A DNA stretch of 7,555 nt, from contig JBOEHG010000090.1 of NCBI GenBank assembly GCA_050633825.1, positions 1 through 7,555 on the forward strand, read 5' to 3'. This document shows positions 1 to 5,900 of this stretch, in pieces. This DNA is from CANLBN01 sp050633825 (lineage in GTDB: Bacteria; Pseudomonadota; Gammaproteobacteria; Pseudomonadales; Cellvibrionaceae). The stretch's first letter is position 1. Every line of letters starts with the position of its first letter. Position numbers and translations under genes: made by a program. Under the pieces are notes generated by a model. That model saw nothing but the letters and a program-made list of their open reading frames with translations, was not told the origin of the DNA and searched no databases.

Positions 1-203
1 GGGTTACCCAACAGGCGATAGCACACGCGATACAATAGCTGTTCATGACGCTTCATTAGCGCCTCGAATGCTGTCGCACGATAGGGCAACTCCCGCTGCG
101 CCTGTTTAACAAGCGCCTCGTCCGGGTCGATGATGACTCGTGGGGTTTCAGGCAGGTTTTTAGTCTGGCTCTGATCCACGTCTTTATCCGTTAGCTTTGT
201 CAT
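1..203 (-). CDS. sigX: ECF sigma factor SigX, N-terminal fragment (cut by window edge)
   Basis: This is the first 67 codons of an extracytoplasmic-function sigma factor, starting at ATG (201-203) and running off the left edge. ECF sigma factors direct RNA polymerase to envelope-stress promoters. The visible part has a polar leader of about 25 residues, then a sigma-70 region 2 start: DEALVKQAQ at 28-36, AFEALMKRHEQLLYRVCYRL at 45-64 and LGN at 65-67. From memory, P. aeruginosa SigX has DEELVARAHTEL, YEELMRRYQRTLFNVC and YLGN in the same places. The gene follows cmpX in the same direction, as in Pseudomonas, where sigX precedes oprF; whether oprF follows here is outside the window. The ribosome binding site is weak (TTTGGA, GG at 211-212) and abuts a hairpin. 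The sigma factor family is secure; the SigX assignment rests on synteny plus the partial match. Regions 2.2 to 4 are not visible. Confidence 0.88.
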   Translation of the reverse strand, partial: MTKLTDKDVDQSQTKNLPETPRVIIDPDEALVKQAQRELPYRATAFEALMKRHEQLLYRVCYRLLGN

Positions 204-212
204 AGAATATCC

Positions 213-233
213 AAACGCCTATAAAAGGCGTTT
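213..233 (-). promoter_or_regulatory. Hairpin in the cmpX-sigX gap, next to the sigX start
   Basis: A perfect 8-bp inverted repeat, AAACGCCT (213-220) and AGGCGTTT (226-233), is separated by 5 nt. In the leftward transcript it sits after the cmpX stop and ends 9 nt before the sigX ATG, touching the only GG that could serve as Shine-Dalgarno. No T-run follows it in the leftward direction, so it is a poor intrinsic terminator. It may instead be a translational control hairpin, an RNA processing site or an operator. The structure is seen directly; the role is inferred. Confidence 0.5.
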
Positions 234-251
234 AACTATTTATTCAATAAC

Positions 252-1079
252 TTAGGATAAAATTTCGACTTGCTCTTCGAGCAAACGACGATTAGGGATA
301 GTTATTTTTTTACCGTCTTCTGTTTGCAGAACAACGCTGGTAGAGGTAACAGAGATAACGGTTCCAGTTACATCACCAATTTTCAGCACATCGTCAGGCT
401 CATATAATTCTCGCGCATAAACACCAGCAACCACATTACCGGCAACATCACGCGTCCCTAAACCTAAAGCCAGAGCAACAGCACCCGCACCCGCCATCAA
501 GAAGATAACAACTACTTGATTGAGCAAATCAGTTTCAATTTCTAACTGATTAATACCCAGTGAAATAACAATAATAACGATAATGGCATAAATAATACTG
601 CCAACGGCTTTTTCGTAACCAAGATTCATACCACCCAGTGCGGTCTCAATCCCTGTACGTACCAGACCGGCGACAAACAAACCTACAATGACGACAACAA
701 AAGCACCAATCACTTTAGGTAGATACAAAACAAAATTATCGATAGTTGACGACACTCGATCAAGACCCATGGTATCCGCTGCAGAAATAATAAAGGTTAA
801 GAAGATTAACCAGTAAATAATCTTGCCCAAGATATTAGACGGTGTCATATTAAAACCGGCACCGGCAACGCTATCTCCCAAACCTGCTTTTTCGCTGAGT
901 TTATCCAAACCCACTTTTGCCAACAACTTAGCAACGATGCTCGCCAATAACTTACCCAGAAAGTGGCCTACTATTAACAATAAAATCGCCGCGAATAAAT
1001 TAGGCAATATGCCCGCTACCTTTCCCCAAATAATCATTGGATCGGCAAACGACTGCCTAAGTGCATCTAAAACACCCAT
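252..1079 (-). CDS. cmpX: CmpX-like MscS-superfamily inner membrane protein
   Basis: The 275-residue product is an integral inner-membrane protein of the mechanosensitive channel (MscS) superfamily. Hydrophobic helices are visible near residues 22-45, 83-101, 119-142, 160-176 and 186-206. The last is an Ala/Gly-rich pore-type helix (MAGAGAVALALGLGTRDVAG) continuing into the MscS beta domain: DDVLKIGDVTGTVISV (229-244), then DGKKITIPNRRLLEE (255-269). The early helices with GKLLA and VGLFVAGLVR resemble the conserved TM-helix repeat found in this subgroup. The protein stops right after the beta domain, so it lacks the C-terminal vestibule of E. coli MscS; this short form and length match P. 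aeruginosa CmpX. CmpX there is linked to SigX activity, membrane stress and c-di-GMP levels. The ATG (1077-1079) has a strong ribosome binding site, AAGGGGAA at 1085-1092. The gene lies between a crfX-like gene and sigX, which supports the name. Channel activity is not shown by the sequence. Confidence 0.88.
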   Translation of the reverse strand: MGVLDALRQSFADPMIIWGKVAGILPNLFAAILLLIVGHFLGKLLASIVAKLLAKVGLDKLSEKAGLGDSVAGAGFNMTPSNILGKIIYWLIFLTFIISAADTMGLDRVSSTIDNFVLYLPKVIGAFVVVIVGLFVAGLVRTGIETALGGMNLGYEKAVGSIIYAIIVIIVISLGINQLEIETDLLNQVVVIFLMAGAGAVALALGLGTRDVAGNVVAGVYARELYEPDDVLKIGDVTGTVISVTSTSVVLQTEDGKKITIPNRRLLEEQVEILS

Positions 1080-1084
1080 GATAG

Positions 1085-1092
1085 TTCCCCTT
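1085..1092 (-). promoter_or_regulatory. cmpX ribosome binding site
   Basis: AAGGGGAA lies 5 nt before the cmpX ATG on the minus strand. It sits in the 17-bp gap after the upstream crfX-like stop codon, so translation of the two genes is likely close-coupled. It is much stronger than the site in front of sigX. Confidence 0.75.
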
Positions 1093-1096
1093 TACG

Positions 1097-1366
1097 TTAG
1101 TCTTTATTAGATTGTTTGTTTGAATAATGTTGTTGTCGGTTATTTGCCTGCTTAACTGCAAGAGCTGCAAAAATCGGCGCCAGTATTTCGGCAATCGTTG
1201 TCCAAAGCTTAACGAAAGCAAATAGAATCGTATCTCGTTGAGCAATGTTTGCACGACTGCGAGCGATCGCTCGGTTTCTTTGTTGCGTTATATCCTCATC
1301 GGGTGATGCGGCCTTATCTGCATCAAAGAATGCTTTAATTTTTTTATCAGACTCAAATTCGTTCAC
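1097..1366 (-). CDS. crfX: CrfX-like small protein upstream of cmpX
   Basis: This 89-residue protein begins at GTG (1364-1366), chosen because GGGAG (1373-1377) lies 6 nt upstream; the nearby ATG at 1380-1382 is in another frame. The N-terminal half is charged (about residues 1-45), with an Arg-rich stretch RNRAIARSRANIAQR at 30-44. A single hydrophobic segment follows at about 46-71 (TILFAFVKLWTTIAEILAPI and on), then a polar Gln/Asn/Lys-rich tail. It could be a one-helix membrane protein or a membrane-lying amphipathic helix. Its function is unknown. The name is proposed from position: in P. aeruginosa a small protein, CrfX (also written CfrX), is encoded directly before cmpX in the cmaX-crfX-cmpX cluster. 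The overlapping frame at 1057-1254 is a shadow. The gene is likely real from its ribosome binding site and tight spacing to cmpX; the orthology is less certain than for cmpX. Confidence 0.75.
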   Translation of the reverse strand: MNEFESDKKIKAFFDADKAASPDEDITQQRNRAIARSRANIAQRDTILFAFVKLWTTIAEILAPIFAALAVKQANNRQQHYSNKQSNKD

Positions 1367-1372
1367 GGATCT

Positions 1373-1377
1373 CTCCC
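1373..1377 (-). promoter_or_regulatory. Ribosome binding site that fixes the crfX GTG start
   Basis: The minus strand reads GGGAG here, 6 nt before the GTG at 1364-1366. No in-frame ATG lies nearby upstream, so this site decides the non-ATG start. Confidence 0.65.
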
Positions 1378-1425
1378 GCCATGCAGGTCAACATAAGTAA
1401 CAGATGGACAAGCCTATAGCTTAAA

Positions 1426-1461
1426 GAGTCACCTATCTTGTTAACTGAATTAAAATGACTC
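1426..1461. repeat. Spaced inverted repeat GAGTCA-N24-TGACTC
   Basis: Perfect 6-bp inverted arms lie at 1426-1431 and 1456-1461, with start points 30 bp apart, about three helical turns. They could be half-sites for a DNA-binding protein acting on the crfX promoter. A 6-bp match over this distance can arise by chance, so support is weak. Confidence 0.25.
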
Positions 1462-1505
1462 GGATTATTTGTGCTGGATATAAGACTATTATCGTTTTAA
1501 ATGGT

Positions 1506-1608
1506 TTTTAGTCTCTTTTTCTATATAGGCGCATAGTAACCGGGTAGGCAGTGCTTTGCATCACTTGTCGGGTGCGAAGACTGCAATACTGTGTTTTAAT
1601 CTCTTTTT
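1506..1608 (+). repeat. Direct repeat TTTTARTCTCTTTTT flanking the argA leader hairpin
   Basis: The 15-mer at 1506-1520 and its copy at 1594-1608 match at 14 of 15 bases, differing only at the sixth base (G or A). The two copies start 88 bp apart and bracket the hairpin at 1548-1584. The motif is T-rich, so coincidence is possible. Roles such as a duplicated regulator site or pyrimidine-tract RNA signal are speculation. Confidence 0.35.
1548..1584 (+). promoter_or_regulatory. Bulged stem-loop upstream of argA
   Basis: GCAGT (1548-1552) pairs with ACTGC (1580-1584), and CTTTGCA (1554-1560) pairs with TGCGAAG (1573-1579) including one G-T wobble. G1553 is bulged and the loop is 12 nt (1561-1572). 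This gives a 12-bp stem 51 bp before the argA ATG. A T-rich stretch follows only about 20 nt later (1600-1609), so it is not a classic terminator. It could be a leader RNA element, an attenuator part or an operator; the weak -35 candidate lies in its loop, so if that promoter were used the hairpin would not be transcribed whole. Confidence 0.4.
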
Positions 1609-1635
1609 TAACTATTGATTTGCAGTACCAGCACC

Positions 1636-2946
1636 ATGAGCACAAAACCTGATCACGTTTCCTCGTTTAGACAAACTTCCCCCTATATAAAAGCCTATAG
1701 GAATAAGACCTTTGTCATTATGCTGCCCGGTGCTGCGGTTAGTCATAGTAACTTTGCCAATATCATTCACGATATTGCCCTATTAAACCATTTAGGTGCC
1801 CGAGTGGTGTTGGTGCATGGTGCACGACAACAAATCGAACAGGCGCTTGAAGCAAGTAGCATCAAAACACACATTCATCATGGCAAACGTGTCACTGATG
1901 CAGAAGCGCTGTCTTGCTTTATTCAGGCCGTTGGGTCTACACGCTTTGCCATTGAGTCAGCCTTATCAACTGGGCTACCCAATTCCCCCATGCATAATGC
2001 TGATATCCAAGTACGCAGCGGCAATGTCGTCACCGCCATGCCTTGTGGCATCGTCGACGGCGTGGATTTACAGTACACAGGCAAGGTCCGAAAAGTCGAT
2101 GCTTTTGGCTTGGACGAAATGCTGTTCAGTGGATCAATAGCCTTAGTTTCACCTATCGGCTATTCAGTAACAGGTGAGACCTTTAACTTAACTTACACTG
2201 AGGTCGCCACTGAAATTGCCGTTGCATTGGAGGCAGATAAGCTGATTGCTTTTACCAAGGCGAATGGCGTACTCGACGATAACGGGGAGCTACAACGTCA
2301 GCTAACGCTCCTTCAATGCGAAAAGCTCCTACTGCGAAAAGAGACAACTGATAGCCACTTCTCTTTAAAAGCTTGTTATAGCGCCTGTGATAGAGGTGTT
2401 AATAGAGCGCAAATTATTAGCTATACCGAAGATGGCGCGCTTATCAAGGAGCTGTTTACTCGCGATGGCTTTGGCACCATGGTGCATAGAGATAGCTATG
2501 AGCTTATTCGTCGTGCCCGCATTGCTGATGTCGGTGGTATCCTGAATTTAATTGAGCCACTGGAAGAAGACGGCGTCCTTGTTAGACGCTCTCGAGAACG
2601 TCTTGAGCAGGAAATAGAGCACTTTACCGTGATGGAAATCGACGGCACAATTGTATGCTGTGCTGCTTTATACCCCTTTATTCAATCCAATGCCGGTGAA
2701 TTGGCCTGTATGGCAACACACCCAGAATACCGTGGCAATGGTAGAGCAGCGAAGCTATTGGCCCATATTGAAAAACAGGCCGACAAATTAAAAATGAGAC
2801 AACTGTTTGTATTAACAACGCAAACTGAACACTGGTTTTTAGAACAGGGCTTTAAGAATTCTTCACTGGAAATTTTACCAAAGGAACGCTTAAAGCTGTA
2901 TAACTACCAACGTAATTCGAAAATTTTTGTTAAGGCACTAAAATAA
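1636..2946 (+). CDS. argA: N-acetylglutamate synthase (amino-acid N-acetyltransferase)
   Basis: ArgA transfers the acetyl group of acetyl-CoA to L-glutamate, the first step of arginine biosynthesis, in the cytoplasm. The 436-residue product has the bacterial two-domain form. An amino-acid-kinase-fold domain (about 16-282) includes FVIMLPGAAV (26-35), LGARVVLVHGARQQIE (53-68) and a SYTEDGALIKELFTRDGFGT end (262-281); in this family it is not a kinase and usually binds arginine as feedback inhibitor. A GNAT domain (about 291-428) includes GVLVRRSRE (313-321), GELACMATHPEY (354-365), the acetyl-CoA loop RGNGRA (366-371), FVLTTQTEHWF (391-401) and a C-terminal YNYQRNSKIF (422-431). Length matches E. 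coli ArgA (443) and P. aeruginosa ArgA (about 432). ATG at 1636 was chosen over an in-frame TTG at 1615, which would add seven residues; neither has a clear Shine-Dalgarno, and an in-frame stop at 1609-1611 bars anything longer. The gene is divergent from crfX and convergent with the KAP gene. Confidence 0.96.
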   Translation: MSTKPDHVSSFRQTSPYIKAYRNKTFVIMLPGAAVSHSNFANIIHDIALLNHLGARVVLVHGARQQIEQALEASSIKTHIHHGKRVTDAEALSCFIQAVGSTRFAIESALSTGLPNSPMHNADIQVRSGNVVTAMPCGIVDGVDLQYTGKVRKVDAFGLDEMLFSGSIALVSPIGYSVTGETFNLTYTEVATEIAVALEADKLIAFTKANGVLDDNGELQRQLTLLQCEKLLLRKETTDSHFSLKACYSACDRGVNRAQIISYTEDGALIKELFTRDGFGTMVHRDSYELIRRARIADVGGILNLIEPLEEDGVLVRRSRERLEQEIEHFTVMEIDGTIVCCAALYPFIQSNAGELACMATHPEYRGNGRAAKLLAHIEKQADKLKMRQLFVLTTQTEHWFLEQGFKNSSLEILPKERLKLYNYQRNSKIFVKALK

Positions 2947-2977
2947 CTGATTTTTGTTAAAGCCTTACACTCAAAAA

Positions 2978-5900
2978 TTAAGAGTTAAAGCGTGTCGTAC
3001 TATTGATATCTAAAAAGCGCTGTACGGCACCATCGGAAAATACCTCTGAACCAAAGCGACTTTGATGCTTGTGTAAAGAAAGCGTCAGTACCTCGATCAT
3101 ACTCGCTAATCGGTTTTCACTTTCTTTGTCTTTTCCACTTTGGAATTTATGTTCAACCATTTGTTGAATAAAACCTTCTCTTAATTTGGCAAGCTTGTCT
3201 TCATCTTTTAACCAGTCAGGCTCTATGGCATAAATAGCACTAAGAGCGACCAAATCTTCCTCATTCATTTGATCCGCAACATTTGGTATTTCTTTTTTAT
3301 CCGCTGCGATAAGGTCCAGAAGATGATGTTTATAAGACTCTTCTGATTCAGGTGACTTATAGCGCATAGCCAAGTAACGAACAAAATTTAAATAGCGCTT
3401 AATAGACCGAGGAGTACTGCGCTGCAAACTAATCCATGGCTGCCAAATAGACAAAGCTTCTTTAAAACGGGGAGAATCTTCAACAAAACGATTTGGAATT
3501 TTCAAACTATAAATAATAAAAGCAATCAAAAATAACAATAAACTGATTAATGGTAACCAATAATCATTATTAATTGAGTCTGATTGACCAGAAATCAATT
3601 CAGCTTTTGCACTTTCATTTAAATCGGGTTCGGTTTGATCTACAGGTATATCGACTGTGCGTTTAAGCTGCTCAGTTTCTACAGCTATTTTCTTTAAGAC
3701 AAGTTCAGCAGCATCTTTCTTATCACCTAGACGTGCAATAGTAATACCTTTATCTAGTAGTGCGGGATTGCCTTCGAGCACAAGTTGCCATTCTCTATTA
3801 TCTTTACCCACTGGATTAGCGTTTTTATTTTTATCGCTACCACCTTTATCATTGAAATCAATATCTAACTCTGGCTGGCCATTAACAACAGAAAAGTTGT
3901 TAATCGACACATTATCCCATTGATATAGTTTTTCTTTAACAGATTTGCTTTCTTCAGACACGAGGAAAATATTATCCGGTATAAAATGTACAATAACACC
4001 TACCATAACAGCACATAAAACCAATGAAAATATAATGCGATAGTGGTAAACCATATCTGAACAAGATTGATAAAATCGTTTAAAAAGTGACGGGGTTTGT
4101 GAAAAATCTTTTTGTGGCAATAATAGTTCGATGGTATCTTCATGATTTAATGTAGGGATAGGCACTGGAATATTAATCATTTTTTCTAAATAGTTATCCG
4201 CAAAACTCTTATTATTTCCATTTTTTGCCGATTCACTTTCTCTTTTCTCCACCATATCGGGGAAATTATTCTCGATACAAATTTTTACCCATGCCTCATC
4301 CATACCGACAACAATATAACAATCGCCTGATACTGATAAAAAATTCATTGCTTCTAATATATCAACGACATTTTCTTTGGTGCAACGATCAAGGTCGTCG
4401 ATGAAAATCACCATTCTGCCAGTATCTAAACAACTGGACACTTCCTTAAATTCTTTAGCAAAGGCTTGGCGTGCGCTGGGGTCTAGTTTATTGTCTTTTT
4501 CCTTATTATTTCTATTCGTCATTAATTTTTCTGGGCTAATACCAAAAGCTTGCAGTGCACGAATTAAAATCGCAATCGGACCACCTAATATCAACACCAA
4601 TAAATTTTCAAAACTACCATTAGCCTCGCCAAGGAAGCTATCAATAATTTTTTTAGGTGAAAGATCACTCCATGAAAGACCGGTCTGAATAATAAATTGA
4701 ACAACCAATATTGTTAATATAAGAGAGACCAGTGTGACAAACCAATGGCTTTTGACCCGCCGTGCTAATAAATTTAGGCGGAAAATTAAACCCACAGGCA
4801 TTAGTTTGTAAAACTTAAACCAGCCAGGAATAGCTTGATCTTTAATATTGGCATAAAGAGAAGCGAGTAATTGTTCACCTTTTTGATGGTGCCATGCATT
4901 AAACCAAACTGGCGTAAAACCATAACCTTTTAAATCATGATACAAAAGATTCATTAATGAACTTTTACCTGAACCCCAAGCACCCGTAATTGCTACGCTT
5001 AATGGAGGCTCAGTTGCCGGGTTACGCATAAAACGGGATAAGCCCAAGGCAATTCCATTAAAGTTCAGTGGGTCTGGATCACCGGGTTCAAGGGGTCGGT
5101 CAGAGGCCAATAAATCTGCAACCGTTTCTTCTGGCTCGGTCACTGCTGATGGTTTTTTTATCAGTAACCACAAAGCAAGCAAAAATAATATAAGGCATAA
5201 CAGCCAATACCAATAAGCCGGACTTTGAGTATAAATCGGTTGCTGCCAGTTTTGACCACCATCATCAGTATACAATATCGTGGTGACATCACCGATCACT
5301 AAGCCTTTTAATTTGTCACTGGAGAAATTGACTGAGGCTAACAACACATTTGTATCTGTATTTTGCTGTTGCCAGTTTGTGCCCCCATCTGTTGTCGCTA
5401 ATATGACTCCCTGTTCGCCTACAACCCAGCCGTGTTCTTTTCCATTGTCACCATCAATAAAAGTGAGCGCTTGCAGATTACTACTGACATTACTATTTTG
5501 TGCTTGCCAAGTTTCGCCTCCATCTTTGGATGCGAATATATTACCTGTATCCCCTGCAATCCACCCGCGCTGACCATCACTTAAAAAATCAACTGAGGTA
5601 ATCGTAGCATTTCGGTTAATACTTTTTCTTTCCCATGTTTGTCCAGCATTATTGGTTACATTTAAAGAATCGCCATCGGCAACCCAACCATTACTACCAT
5701 CAGCAGAAAAGGAAAATAAATTTAAAGGATTAAATGCATTTTCAGTTGCAGGCTGCCATGTTTGACCATTATCACGGGTAAAATTAATTTGAGCTGAAGA
5801 ATTGATCGACCAGCCATTTTGATTATTTTTAAATAAGGTTTTTGAATAGCTATTGTTTAAAGTGTTTTGGCGCTGACTTACCCAAGTCTTGCCACTATTA

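Larger units (their letters stand above)
1367..1635. promoter_or_regulatory. Divergent intergenic region between crfX and argA
   Basis: These 269 bp must hold the promoters of both the leftward crfX-cmpX unit and rightward argA. I see no strong sigma-70 promoter with both boxes. A weak argA candidate is TTGTCG (1565-1570), a 16-nt spacer and TACTGT (1587-1592). On the minus strand a weak TTAACA-type -35 with a TATAGG-like -10 about 20 nt away can be drawn near 1420-1445. The region also holds a bulged hairpin at 1548-1584, a T-rich direct repeat (1506-1520 and 1594-1608) and a spaced inverted repeat (1426-1461). No extra gene is evident. Confidence 0.5.

Noticed and set aside
1057..1254. 65-codon minus-strand frame overlapping crfX and cmpX
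   Set aside because: It overlaps the crfX frame, which has a good ribosome binding site and operon spacing; this frame is a shadow.
1615..1635. TTG start for argA giving seven extra residues
   Set aside because: There is no Shine-Dalgarno before the TTG, and ATG at 1636 gives a length closer to Pseudomonas ArgA. It remains possible because the ATG site is also weak.
2947..2990. Candidate terminator between argA and the convergent KAP gene (TTTTTG...CAAAAA and CTTACACTC...GAGTTAAAG pairings)
   Set aside because: The stems are AT-only or contain mismatches, and neither has the GC-rich stem plus T-run of an intrinsic terminator.
3657..5573. Plus-strand open frames of 88-103 codons opposite the KAP fusion gene
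   Set aside because: They lie fully antisense to a well-supported gene, show low-complexity Ser/Leu/Pro translations and have no recognisable domains.
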